In this document: one piece after another, positions 8,365-16,898 of the stretch
Layout of the letters: the number at the start of each line of letters is the position of its first letter
Numbering within the stretch: position 1 is the stretch's first letter
Assembly (NCBI GenBank): GCA_902168205.1
Contig: CABHOK010000005.1
Span: 52,442 to 116,441, forward strand
Direction of reading: 5' to 3'
Source of the DNA: an uncultured Chitinophaga sp.
Lineage (GTDB): Bacteria; Bacteroidota; Bacteroidia; Cytophagales; Cyclobacteriaceae
Length of the DNA: 64,000 bases
Position numbers and translations under genes: made by a program
The notes under the pieces: generated by a model
Database searches by the model: none
Told to the model about the DNA's origin: nothing
The model's input: the letters and a program-made list of their open reading frames with translations, nothing else

Positions 8365-9906
8365 TTATTCGAACTCAATCCTGAATACTGTTGCGAGCTC
8401 ATCCATTTTCGTTGCGTCTGGTGTTTGCAACGTGAGTTTATTTCCTGCTAGCGACCATTTCAGTTCTGCATCGCTGCCTACTATCGAGACACGTTTTATA
8501 GTTCGATCTATGTCTGTCCGGATTTCAAGAGAAGCATTAGGTGTTGGGAGTCCTAGGGAGTATACATACATATACTTCTTATCTTTCGACACGGTAAAGC
8601 GAATATCACTCTTGCCATATTTTATGGTTGCCGATTGTCCACCGAAGTGACCTTTGTCAATTGTAGCGTCTCCATAACCGTAGATTGAGTAAGCCCGTGT
8701 CTCATACACGGCCTCTTTATGCTTGCTGATCCATTTTCCTATAGAGGCCAGAATGCTACGCTGTTCGTTGTTGATCGTGCCATCAGCCATAGGAGATATA
8801 TTCAGTAATACGATACCTTTCTTGCTCCAGACATCGATCATGTTTCGGATAACGAGTGAAGGTTCTTTATAAGTTTGTCCGTTGATGTAACACCAGCTAT
8901 CATGACTTAAAGTAATATCGGTTAGCCAGTAATCTTCAGAGATGTCTGTCTTTCCGCCTTGCTCAATATCCAGTATACCTACATTTGCCGGCAAGTCTTC
9001 CTGTTTATAGGCAACAATAGGATGCTGACCGCGTGCAGTGGCTGCGTTGAAATGATGCGCCACCATTTTCTGTCGGTAGTTCTCCGGGATGCGATCCAGC
9101 CATGAATCAAACCAGATGATGTCCGGTGCATAGTTGTCAACTACCTCGTTTATCTGGTTCAGCCAGTAATCAAGAAATTCGTCTTCAGGCATGTTGCCAT
9201 ACAATAGCCTTAGCTTGGGATCTGTTGTTGATGTGATATAGTCAGGATGATATGGGAAATGACTATCGTCTCCGGGATCCGGTGTGTTCTGCGCCCACTT
9301 AGAAGAGTCCTGCGCATACCGCTGAAGTAATCTTTCGTGGTGAAAGGTCGCGATGGTCTTCATGTTGTTCTTTTTAAGTTCAACAAACAAATCACCGAGT
9401 ATATCTTTCTTCGGGCCCATCACTTTTGAATTCCACGGGTTTAGTTTACTATCCCACATAGCAAATCCATCATGATGTTGCGCGACAGGTCCGGCAAATT
9501 GCGCTCCGGAATTCCTGAACAACTCAGCCCATTCTTTAGCATCGAAGTGCTCCCCGGTAAACATCGGTATAAAATCATGGTAGTTGAATTGTGCGACTGG
9601 TCCAAAAGTTTTCTGGTGGTGTTCAAATATATCTCCGCCCCAGTCTTTTCGGCCCGGCACATACATCCATCGGGGATACCACTCGGAACCGTAAGCAGGT
9701 ACACTGTAAACACCCCAATGAAAATATATACCAAACTTTGCATCCTTGAACCATTCGGGTTCTCTCTCAATCTTCGCGAGTGACTCCCATGTTTCTTCAA
9801 ACTTTGCTTGCGCGTCAGTTGCTTTTGTATCTGCTGATTCTTTCTTGCACGAAACAAGAGCAGTGCCTAAGACTAAAATTAAAAACAGACGATTTACTTT
9901 TATCAT
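8365..9906 (-). CDS. Alpha-L-fucosidase, GH29, lipoprotein
   Basis: A 513-residue retaining fucosidase. It starts with a lipoprotein signal (MIKVNRLFLILVLGTALVSC, followed by KKES). The GH29 entry motif FGIYFHWGVYSVPAYGSEWY follows, then HHDGFAMWDSK and the nucleophile region DIIWFDSWLD, where the Asp after W-F is the catalytic base. A C-terminal beta-sandwich of about 110 residues completes the family architecture. It should release L-fucose from xyloglucan, rhamnogalacturonan or glycan side chains at the cell surface or in the periplasm. It is the last gene of the fucose operon; the 36-bp gap before it contains a TATATATA tract. Confidence 0.95.
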   Translation of the reverse strand: MIKVNRLFLILVLGTALVSCKKESADTKATDAQAKFEETWESLAKIEREPEWFKDAKFGIYFHWGVYSVPAYGSEWYPRWMYVPGRKDWGGDIFEHHQKTFGPVAQFNYHDFIPMFTGEHFDAKEWAELFRNSGAQFAGPVAQHHDGFAMWDSKLNPWNSKVMGPKKDILGDLFVELKKNNMKTIATFHHERLLQRYAQDSSKWAQNTPDPGDDSHFPYHPDYITSTTDPKLRLLYGNMPEDEFLDYWLNQINEVVDNYAPDIIWFDSWLDRIPENYRQKMVAHHFNAATARGQHPIVAYKQEDLPANVGILDIEQGGKTDISEDYWLTDITLSHDSWCYINGQTYKEPSLVIRNMIDVWSKKGIVLLNISPMADGTINNEQRSILASIGKWISKHKEAVYETRAYSIYGYGDATIDKGHFGGQSATIKYGKSDIRFTVSKDKKYMYVYSLGLPTPNASLEIRTDIDRTIKRVSIVGSDAELKWSLAGNKLTLQTPDATKMDELATVFRIEFE

Positions 9907-9942
9907 AATGCGTTACGTTTTTAGCTGTCAGTATATATATAC

Positions 9943-10278
9943 TTATAAATAGAAGATCTGGTCCATGACAATCCACTTTTGGCCATTTTTTGCCCACGGC
10001 AGTGGTTTCTGAAATTTCCACATCAGCTGTTCCCACTCCTGAACTTTAGGATTGTTATTATCCATAGCTGCTTTACCTTCGAAGCTAAAGCTATCTTCGG
10101 TCTCCATGATCATGAACAACCGATTCCCGGTTCTATAAATCTCCATGTTGCTGATGCCTGAGTCAGTTATACTTTTGGTGATGGCAGGCCATGCATTTTC
10201 TTTTCTGTGCCAATCTTCATATTGGGCAATTAATTCCGGATCATCTACCAGGTCCAGAGCAAGACAGTATTTTTTCAT
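9943..10278 (-). CDS. L-rhamnose/L-fucose mutarotase family protein
   Basis: A 111-residue protein of the RhaU/DUF718 family. The hallmark is Y-x-x-W-H-R-x-x-x-x-W-P (YEDWHRKENAWP), where the His is the putative catalytic residue, followed by the I-Y-R-x-x-x-R-L-F strand and a C-terminal W-x-x-M-D-x-I-F. These enzymes interconvert sugar anomers. Its place 12 bases after a dehydrogenase gene and before a fucosidase points to L-fucose, which is inference. No signal peptide, so cytoplasmic. Confidence 0.9.
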   Translation of the reverse strand: MKKYCLALDLVDDPELIAQYEDWHRKENAWPAITKSITDSGISNMEIYRTGNRLFMIMETEDSFSFEGKAAMDNNNPKVQEWEQLMWKFQKPLPWAKNGQKWIVMDQIFYL

Positions 10279-10289
10279 TTTTATTCAGT

Positions 10290-11309
10290 TCAAGCTATTT
10301 CCACCATTGCTTTTATTACGCGATAATCAGGGTTCAACCAATTTTGAAATTCATCTTTAACCTGATCAAAATTTACCCGATGGGTTATAAAAATGGTTGG
10401 ATCGATTTCTTTTCTTTTAATCAGAGAGATCACATACTCAAAATCAGTTCGTGTTGCATTTCTGCTGCTCATGAGCGTTGCTTCCCTTTTGTGAAACTCC
10501 GGGTGACTGAAAGATATATCGCCCTTTTGCAAACCGATCAAAATATAGCGTGCTCCATGCGACATGTAACGAAAGGCATTATTGATCGCTTTCAGATTTC
10601 CGGTTGCATCCATAACAACGGTTGGCATATCACCATTCGTAATTGCTTTTAGCTTCTCCATAACATCATCGTCTATGGCGTTGATGACGTGCTCTACCTT
10701 CAGCGTTTCTTTGCAGAATCGTAATCGATCATTATTGGTGTCGAGCGCAATTACATGTCCTCCTGCGGCACGTACAAACTCCATCGCGCCTAGTCCTATA
10801 GGTCCTGCACCGACTACTAAAACAAATTCATCTTTCGCTACCGCTGCTCTCCGTACGGCATGTGCACCAATGGCTAGTGGTTCAACTAAAGCTAAGGCGT
10901 CCAGGCTCAGTCCTTCCCCATGAACCAGCGCGTATGCCGGCACGGAATAATATTCCACCATGCCGCCATGTTCGTGAACACCACACACCTTGATCCTGAC
11001 GCATGCATTTTGTTTCCCTTTACGGCAGGCGATGCACTCACCACAAGAGAAGTAAGGTATAAATGTGACGATTTCTCCAATTGCAAAGTCCGGGCAATCT
11101 TCCGCTGAAACTATCTCGCCTGCTAGTTCATGACCTAAAATGCGAGGATATTCGAAATAGGGTTGCGTGCCTTCAAAGGCATGTAAGTCAGTGCCACATA
11201 TCCCGATCCTCCGGATTTTTACAATGGCATGTCCTGGTGCGGGCGTTGGCTGCGCTGCATTTATATAGTTGAACTCACCGGGTTGGGTGCAGACTAATGT
11301 TTTCATCAT
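10290..11309 (-). CDS. Zinc-dependent sugar alcohol/acid dehydrogenase (MDR)
   Basis: A 339-residue medium-chain dehydrogenase. Catalytic zinc ligands are in GICGTDLHAFEG (Cys) and GHELAGE (His-Glu). The four structural-zinc cysteines lie in CGECIACRKGKQNAC, and the Rossmann motif is GAGPIGLGAMEF. It oxidises a hydroxyl with NAD(P)+. In this operon the likely substrate is L-fucose-derived (fuconate or a 2-keto-3-deoxy acid), but the family also contains galactonate and sorbitol dehydrogenases, so the substrate is not proven. The leader before the double ATG is the G-free string caatacaacaacc. Confidence 0.9.
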   Translation of the reverse strand: MMKTLVCTQPGEFNYINAAQPTPAPGHAIVKIRRIGICGTDLHAFEGTQPYFEYPRILGHELAGEIVSAEDCPDFAIGEIVTFIPYFSCGECIACRKGKQNACVRIKVCGVHEHGGMVEYYSVPAYALVHGEGLSLDALALVEPLAIGAHAVRRAAVAKDEFVLVVGAGPIGLGAMEFVRAAGGHVIALDTNNDRLRFCKETLKVEHVINAIDDDVMEKLKAITNGDMPTVVMDATGNLKAINNAFRYMSHGARYILIGLQKGDISFSHPEFHKREATLMSSRNATRTDFEYVISLIKRKEIDPTIFITHRVNFDQVKDEFQNWLNPDYRVIKAMVEIA

Positions 11310-11340
11310 GGTTGTTGTATTGTCTTAAGTATATATATGG

Positions 11341-12399
11341 CTACTGCTCCGGGAAAGAAAAATTCACTGCGGTCAGATTCCTGTTTTTTAGTTCGCTCCA
11401 AAATGACGTTGGAATAGTTGTTTCTGCCATGGCCAGATTGGACCGCACGCGCGAAGCATTGGTGGTATTCAATGCTATACTTTTTACTCCCGGAACATTG
11501 AGTGCAAACTGTACACAGGCTTGCGCGGGACTTACACCGAATTGATTGCATACGGCAAAGAAATCTTCGCGCCATTTGAAAAGTGCATCACTTTGCATAC
11601 TACCTTTTTCAACGAGACGATAGTCGAAATAATTACTTCCTACGAGAAAGCCTGAATGAAATACCGCTGAGTTGATAACATATATACCCTGGCGACTCGC
11701 TTCGGCTATAAAACGCAGGAGTTCTTCGGGATGGCTCTTTATTGTCATGCTGTTCGCAATCATAATCCAATCCAATTCCACATCCTTTGTTATTCGTTCA
11801 ATGATTTTCCAATCTTTAGCACCAACGCCAACAGATTGTACTTTACCCTGTCTCTTCAAATCGTGCAATGCCTTGTAAGCTTCAAGAACATCGTTATATA
11901 ATTGCTCTGAATGCCGGGCGCTGCTCGCGGCAGCTATATATTCATCAGGATCATGTACAGAAACCATTTGAGCCGGATAAGCATCCAGCAATGTGTTACC
12001 TTGTTCAAAACATTCCAGTATACCTTCGTAGCTTATTTTTTGAACAGCATCATGGTTTAAATTTTTCCATACACCCGGCTCGAACGTTGGTTCATCAGCG
12101 GTCAGTTCGGTACGAAGCCAACCAAGTTTATTGCTAATGATTACATCTTCCGGGCGGGCATTCAATTGCTTTAGACATTTGCCAAGTACCTCAAGCGCCA
12201 GGCCTGCACCATATTTACCAGCAGAATCAAACACGGCTTTTCCACCTGACAAGCGGAGACATTCGCTTACGATATTCAATTTTTCCTGTTCTTCAAGAGC
12301 AACAAATAAGTTACCCAAACCACTGGTTCCAAATACTACACGTGGAAGATCAGTAATTACTGTATCGCGCTGCAGCTTATGAGATTTTTTTATTGCCAT
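11341..12399 (-). CDS. Aldo/keto reductase, probable L-fucose (D-threo-aldose) dehydrogenase
   Basis: A 352-residue NAD(P)-dependent enzyme. The AKR tetrad is visible as Asp and Tyr in VFDSAGKYGAGLALE, Lys in IISNKLGW and His in VSVHDPDEY. Length and the pattern GTSGLGNLFVA at the N-terminus fit the D-threo-aldose 1-dehydrogenase group, which oxidises L-fucose to L-fuconolactone. As first gene of the operon containing a GH29 fucosidase and mutarotase, that role is the best reading. A TATATATA tract directly follows its stop codon. Confidence 0.88.
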   Translation of the reverse strand: MAIKKSHKLQRDTVITDLPRVVFGTSGLGNLFVALEEQEKLNIVSECLRLSGGKAVFDSAGKYGAGLALEVLGKCLKQLNARPEDVIISNKLGWLRTELTADEPTFEPGVWKNLNHDAVQKISYEGILECFEQGNTLLDAYPAQMVSVHDPDEYIAAASSARHSEQLYNDVLEAYKALHDLKRQGKVQSVGVGAKDWKIIERITKDVELDWIMIANSMTIKSHPEELLRFIAEASRQGIYVINSAVFHSGFLVGSNYFDYRLVEKGSMQSDALFKWREDFFAVCNQFGVSPAQACVQFALNVPGVKSIALNTTNASRVRSNLAMAETTIPTSFWSELKNRNLTAVNFSFPEQ

Positions 12400-12529
12400 C
12401 TTACGTTGTTACAATTCCGACCTTGCGAATGAATTTTAATCATTTATCCGAGCACTTGAGATTTCGTTTGCGCAATAACAAACTTAGTGTTGGTATTAAA
12501 GTTTGTCATTGCATTAAAAAGACTTTAAT
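12400..12529. promoter_or_regulatory. Divergent control region of the fucose operon and its AraC gene
   Basis: It carries an inverted repeat acaaactt (12478-12485) / aagtttgt (12499-12506) and a direct repeat TTTGTCA at 12502-12508 and 12529-12535. Both are candidate sites for the adjacent AraC regulator. No exact TAnnTTTG element was found. Confidence 0.4.
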
Positions 12530-13435
12530 TTGTCAAAATCCGACTTTTGTAAACTATTCTGGTTCGTGGAGAAAAACCTGTTGAATTATAAGTTCTCGCT
12601 TTTGCACGCTGACTATGTGAAGCTGAATAAAAAGTGGAACTACACCAACGTGATAAGTCCATACTATAGAATATACTATATCGATGAAGGCGAGGGATTT
12701 ATTGTAAGTAAACAGGATAAGGTAAAACTTGAACCGGGTTATTTCTACCTTCTGCCAAGCTTCACCTTGTGCAACCTGTTTTGCAAGGTATATCTGAGCC
12801 AATACTTCCTTCATTTTTTTGAAGAATCGGTGGAAGGTCTTTCACTATTTGAAAATAACCGGAGAGTGATCAAAGTATCAGCCAGCGATACAGACATTGC
12901 CAATTTTAAAAGGTTACTTGAAATTAATCCCGGGCGAGGTATAAACCGTTCAGATAATCCGAAGGAATATGAGAAGTATACTTATTACAAAAGCTACCAA
13001 CAACTTAATAAGACGACCAGTGATTCAACCTTCTTCGAAACACAAGGTATAATACTTCAATTTATTTCGCGTTTTTTAAATGAGCGTGAATTTAAAAGCA
13101 GCGCCCCGGATCCGATCGCATCCAAAATCCTGGAGGCGATGCGATACATTCAGATGACCAGGGAAAATCTAACCGTTAGTTACCTGGCTGAACGAGCTAA
13201 TTTACATCAGGATTATTTTTCAAGACTATTTTTACGGTATGCAGGACAACGGCCGTTAAGTTATATACATGAAAAGCGAATTGAACGTGCTCAATATCTG
13301 ATTGCCACTACGGATTTGTCCTATGCAGCGATAGCGGAAGAAACAGGGTTTGAAACCTTATCTCATTTTTCAAAGGTCTTTAAAAAGGTCACCAATCTCA
13401 CGCCAGGGGAGTATAAAAAACAGAATAGAGTATAG
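12530..13435 (+). CDS. AraC-family transcriptional regulator
   Basis: A 301-residue regulator. The start is most likely a TTG, since no ATG precedes the conserved N-terminal sensor domain. That domain (residues ~30-110) has the beta-rich IYYIDEGEGFIVSKQD and LEPGYFYLLPSF typical of AraC cupin sensors. The C-terminal pair of helix-turn-helix units spans ~200-300, with YLAERANLHQDYFSRLFLRY and IAEETGFETLSHFSKVFKK then PGEYK. It is divergent from the fucose operon, 130 bases away, so it most likely senses fucose or a derivative and controls that operon. Confidence 0.93.
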   Translation: MSKSDFCKLFWFVEKNLLNYKFSLLHADYVKLNKKWNYTNVISPYYRIYYIDEGEGFIVSKQDKVKLEPGYFYLLPSFTLCNLFCKVYLSQYFLHFFEESVEGLSLFENNRRVIKVSASDTDIANFKRLLEINPGRGINRSDNPKEYEKYTYYKSYQQLNKTTSDSTFFETQGIILQFISRFLNEREFKSSAPDPIASKILEAMRYIQMTRENLTVSYLAERANLHQDYFSRLFLRYAGQRPLSYIHEKRIERAQYLIATTDLSYAAIAEETGFETLSHFSKVFKKVTNLTPGEYKKQNRV

Positions 13436-13487
13436 TTGATCACTTTACCGATGACACTATTCTTGTGATGAACTGCAAGTATATATA

Positions 13488-13819
13488 TTACTCGTAGGGG
13501 ATCCTGACAGTAACCGTTGTCATTACATCAGGTTTACTGTTAATTTCCATCGTGCCTTCCAGTATCTCCAAGGGCTTTCTTAACCATGATATAGACCGAG
13601 CCTATTTCCAATTGATTTTTCCGAGCCGCGATAAAACATGTTTGATATTCGATCGATCGCAGAAGGAGGGATGCCCGTTCCGTTGTCGATCACATTTATA
13701 ACGAGCTGTCTGTTTTCAATGCTCAATGCGTAAAAGAACCTCATGAATGGGTGAATTTTGGCCTGCCGCGGGGTACAGATTGCCATGCCTTGCAGAATAA
13801 ATACGATCGGATATTGCAA
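13488..13819 (-). pseudogene. Histidine kinase HATPase fragment, frameshifted
   Basis: The frame reads LVINVIDNGTGIPPSAIDRI, then FYRGSEKSIGN and LGLY, then, after a shift of frame, EILEGTMEINSKPD and TVTVRIPYE before TAA. Together these are the G1 box, F box and G2 box of a sensor kinase ATPase domain. No phosphoacceptor region or start is present. Divergence includes an R in place of the glycine in the N-x-x-G-L-G-L-Y motif. It is a relic, also ended by a TATATATA tract directly after the stop. Confidence 0.75.
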
Positions 13820-13925
13820 TTGTGGTTAATACAATTATTTTTACACAACCGATTGCAAAAGCTTTTTGAGGCGATGGGAACGACACGTGGGAAGCTTCCT
13901 TCGGGTATTTTTGTGTCTGAATAAC

Positions 13926-13946
13926 TTATAGTCATAATGACTATAA
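13926..13946. promoter_or_regulatory. Perfect 21-bp dyad before the GH43 gene
   Basis: Arms ttatagtcat (13926-13935) and atgactataa (13937-13946) flank a single central base. It ends 26 bases before the chosen GH43 start and follows a TAnnTTTG-like hexamer region (tatttttg at 13906-13913). It is a candidate operator or 5'-UTR hairpin. Confidence 0.5.
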
Positions 13947-13972
13947 ACAACAACTTAACCCAAACCAGTATT

Positions 13973-15013
13973 ATGAGAACGGTATTCTCGTTAGTCATGC
14001 TTTTGGCATTCTCTCTGGCAGCAACGGCTCAAAAGTTTGCCACAACTCCCTTAGTAAATCATATCTACACGGCTGATCCCTCCGCGCATGTATTCAATGG
14101 CAGGATTTATATATATCCTTCGCATGATATAGAAAGCGGTACAGCAGAAGACGATGAAGGCGGACACTTTGATATGAAAGACTATCACATTCTATCCATG
14201 GACGCAATAGGTGGAAAGGTAACGGATCACGGTGTTGCGCTTGATATAAAAGATATTCCCTGGGCCGGCCGCCAGCTGTGGGCACCAGACGCTGCCTATG
14301 CAAATAGCAAATACTATCTATACTTCCCTGTAAAAGACAAAAGCGATGTTTTCCGGATTGGTGTTGCTACCAGCGATAAACCGGAAGGACCGTTTGTTGC
14401 CGAGAAGCAACCCATTGCCGGCAGCTATAGTATTGACCCGGCTGTATTCCGCGATGACGATGGCTCCTTTTATATGTACTTCGGTGGTATTTGGGGCGGA
14501 CAACTTCAACGGTGGAATAACAACAAGTATAACGCAGCCGGGCCGTTAAGACGTCCCGAAGAGCAAGCTGTTCTGCCTCGTGTAGCCAAGTTGGCAAAGG
14601 ATATGAAAAGCTTCGCGGGCGAAGTAAAAGAGATCAAGCTGGTGGATGAGAACGGAAAGACATTCACGGAGAAACAAAACGATAAACGTTTCTTTGAAGC
14701 ATCATGGGTACACAAGTACAATGGTAAATATTACTTCTCTTATTCAACAGGCGATACACATAATATTTGTTACGCGGTTGGCGATTCTCCCTATGGTCCC
14801 TTTACCTATAAAGGTATAGTGCTTAATCCGGTGAAGGGATGGACAAACCATCACTCGATCGTAGAGTTCAAAGGGAAGTGGTATATCTTCTATCACGATG
14901 TTGAACTTTCAGGCAAGACTCATCTTCGTAATATCAAAGTAACTGAAATCAAGCACAACGCGGATGGTACAATCCAGCCGGTGAGTGCTTTTGTGGACGA
15001 GACGCCCAAGTGA
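13973..15013 (+). CDS. GH43 glycoside hydrolase (beta-xylosidase/arabinofuranosidase type)
   Basis: A 346-residue exported enzyme; the ATG at 13973 gives the signal peptide MRTVFSLVMLLAFSLAATAQ. The five-bladed propeller motifs are clear: catalytic base Asp in YTADPSAHVFNGRIYIYPS, pKa-modulating Asp in SIDPAVFRDDDG, and the general acid Glu in FFEASWVHKYNGKYY. It lacks an accessory binding module. Activity on xylose or arabinose side chains is expected from the family but not proven. The leader carries the G-free stretch caacaacttaacccaaacca. It is a single-gene unit bounded by a terminator. Confidence 0.93.
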   Translation: MRTVFSLVMLLAFSLAATAQKFATTPLVNHIYTADPSAHVFNGRIYIYPSHDIESGTAEDDEGGHFDMKDYHILSMDAIGGKVTDHGVALDIKDIPWAGRQLWAPDAAYANSKYYLYFPVKDKSDVFRIGVATSDKPEGPFVAEKQPIAGSYSIDPAVFRDDDGSFYMYFGGIWGGQLQRWNNNKYNAAGPLRRPEEQAVLPRVAKLAKDMKSFAGEVKEIKLVDENGKTFTEKQNDKRFFEASWVHKYNGKYYFSYSTGDTHNICYAVGDSPYGPFTYKGIVLNPVKGWTNHHSIVEFKGKWYIFYHDVELSGKTHLRNIKVTEIKHNADGTIQPVSAFVDETPK

Positions 15014-15028
15014 TCTGGTCAGAAATTT

Positions 15029-15053
15029 CCGGGTAACATTTTTTGTTGCCCGG
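15029..15053 (+). terminator. Hairpin after GH43
   Basis: Arms ccgggtaaca (15029-15038) and tgttgcccgg (15044-15053) pair with one G-U wobble around a ttttt loop. No T-run follows, so efficiency is uncertain. Confidence 0.6.
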
Positions 15054-15184
15054 CAAAAGGATTGAAATATATAGTCTTATGTAGAATATATATACGGGCT
15101 GGTTGCTGGAGTATGTCTTGGATTTATCCGGCACTGTGCAACCACGCCTGAATTTGTTCCACTTCCGCATTTAGCAATTTTAGT

Positions 15185-15715
15185 ATGGGGGAGATAAGGT
15201 CATTCGAAATATTATCTGAAGCAAAGTTCGCAGAGATCTACCAGGCTTTCTGGAAGAAGCTGTATAGCGTAGCCTATAATCACCTGCGAGATAAAGCGCT
15301 CGCGCAGGAAATTGTGCAGGATGTATTTGTGAAGTTGTGGTTAAACAGAGATAAAGTCAAGCAGGTAGAGAATGCAGATGCCTACTTGTTAACAGCAATA
15401 CGGAATAAAATTTATGATCACTTTGATAGTGTTGCCTGCCGCAAGAAACACTACCAACGCGCACTCGAAGATTTTTCAGAAGAACGTAATGCTGTAGACG
15501 ACATCATTATATTCAACGAGGGGATGAGTGTTATTCTGGATGAGTTGAAAAAAATGCCCGAAAAAACAGAAGCAGTTTTTCGATTGAGCAAATTTCATAA
15601 ATACTCCAACGATGAAATTGCAGAAAAGACACAGTTGTCCTCCAAAGCAGTAGAGTACCACATCACGCAGGCTATGAAAAAATTACGCACGCGCCTGGCT
15701 ATGTTTCTCTCGTAG
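15185..15715 (+). CDS. ECF sigma-70 factor (FecI/RagB-locus type)
   Basis: A 176-residue sigma factor. Region 2 spans ~10-85, with FAEIYQAFWKKLYSVAYNHL and AQEIVQDVFVKLW. Region 4 spans ~115-170, ending with YSNDEIAEKTQLSSKAVEYH and the helix MKKLRTRL. It is directly followed by a FecR anti-sigma gene and a SusC with an STN domain, the classic trans-envelope signalling order, so it most likely switches on the SusC/SusD operon downstream when the receptor binds its ligand. Confidence 0.95.
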   Translation: MGEIRSFEILSEAKFAEIYQAFWKKLYSVAYNHLRDKALAQEIVQDVFVKLWLNRDKVKQVENADAYLLTAIRNKIYDHFDSVACRKKHYQRALEDFSEERNAVDDIIIFNEGMSVILDELKKMPEKTEAVFRLSKFHKYSNDEIAEKTQLSSKAVEYHITQAMKKLRTRLAMFLS

Positions 15716-15906
15716 CATTTTTTCTTATTGCTCTTTATTTAAAGAGTACAAACTTTCTATTAAAGAATACAACTCCCTGTTGCATACCCAGTAAAACCTA
15801 TTTGGCATTTCTGCTTTCAATTCGTTTTTCATAAACATATTTAGGGATACCCGTTACGGCAGCCGTCTTTGTTTTGAGAAGCCGATTTCTCAATCAACCT
15901 CTACCT

Positions 15907-16866
15907 ATGAATCACGAAGAATTAGCAGAACTTATTAAACGTTATAGATCCGGAACCGCCACACCTGAAGAGATAGCCTTACTCGATAAAATCTGGTCTG
16001 AATCCCAGACAGATACTTCTATTACTTCTGATCATACAGAAGAACAGTTGCAGGAAATCCAGGGGCAGATGTTTTCCGCTATAAAAAATGAGATCCGAAA
16101 GAAGGAACGCGCCCGGGCTAAATCGGTTTCTTATATACCATTACTCTATAAAGTTGCTGCATCTATACTGCTTGTTATGGCGGTTTCATTCTGGTGGTAT
16201 AGTGCATCCAATCGCCTGCATGAAATTCGTACGGGTTTCGGAGAGCAACGCATTGTCATGCTTCCCGATCAATCCAAGGTAATACTCAATGGAAACTCTG
16301 TATTACGATATACACCCGGCTGGGATGACAATACTTCCAGAGAAGTATGGATTGAAGGTGAAGGCTTTTTCTCGGTAATCCACACAAAGAATCATCAGAA
16401 ATTTATAGTGCATGGCGTTAACCAACTCAACGTTGAAGTATTAGGAACGAAGTTCAATGTAAACACGCGCCATTGCTCCTCTGAAGTGATGCTCACCGAA
16501 GGAAAAGTAAAGCTTGAACTTGCGGGAGCCGATAATAAACAACCACTTTTTTTGAAGCCGGGTGAACTGGCCACGGTAACCGATAAGGAGTTGTCTTCAC
16601 AGAGCGTGAATAAGCAACGCTATACATCGTGGCTCGAAAATAAACTGTTTTTTGAACGCACACCGCTGCGTGATATATCCGGTATATTAAAAGACACCTA
16701 TGGTCTGAAAGTTACATTTTCAGATCCTTCTCTGGAGACCAGAGAACTCTCTGGAGAAATATCAGCCGCTTCGGTAGACGAGATATTATACGCCATTGGA
16801 GAAACCCTGGATCTCACAATTGAGAAAAAGGGACAACAGGTCACGATAACACCAAAACACCAGTAG
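15907..16866 (+). CDS. FecR-family anti-sigma factor
   Basis: I chose the ATG at 15907 (MNHEELAELIKRYRSGTATP), 319 residues. The cytoplasmic N-terminal domain contacts the sigma factor. One membrane helix lies at LLYKVAASILLVMAVSFWWY. The periplasmic FecR domain follows with FGEQRIVMLPDQSKVILNGN and VWIEGEGFFSVIH. A C-terminal DUF4974/STN-like region (SGILKDTYGLKVTFSDP) should contact the receptor. It relays the receptor state to the ECF sigma factor encoded 190 bases upstream. Confidence 0.95.
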   Translation: MNHEELAELIKRYRSGTATPEEIALLDKIWSESQTDTSITSDHTEEQLQEIQGQMFSAIKNEIRKKERARAKSVSYIPLLYKVAASILLVMAVSFWWYSASNRLHEIRTGFGEQRIVMLPDQSKVILNGNSVLRYTPGWDDNTSREVWIEGEGFFSVIHTKNHQKFIVHGVNQLNVEVLGTKFNVNTRHCSSEVMLTEGKVKLELAGADNKQPLFLKPGELATVTDKELSSQSVNKQRYTSWLENKLFFERTPLRDISGILKDTYGLKVTFSDPSLETRELSGEISAASVDEILYAIGETLDLTIEKKGQQVTITPKHQ

Positions 16867-16898
16867 TATATCTATTGAATAACTAAACAACCCAAACC

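Noticed and set aside
12502..12535. Bacteroidota sigma-factor promoter (TAnnTTTG) before the AraC gene
   Set aside because: The nearest matches have one base too many or too few between TA and TTTG, and no TTTG element lies at the right distance upstream.
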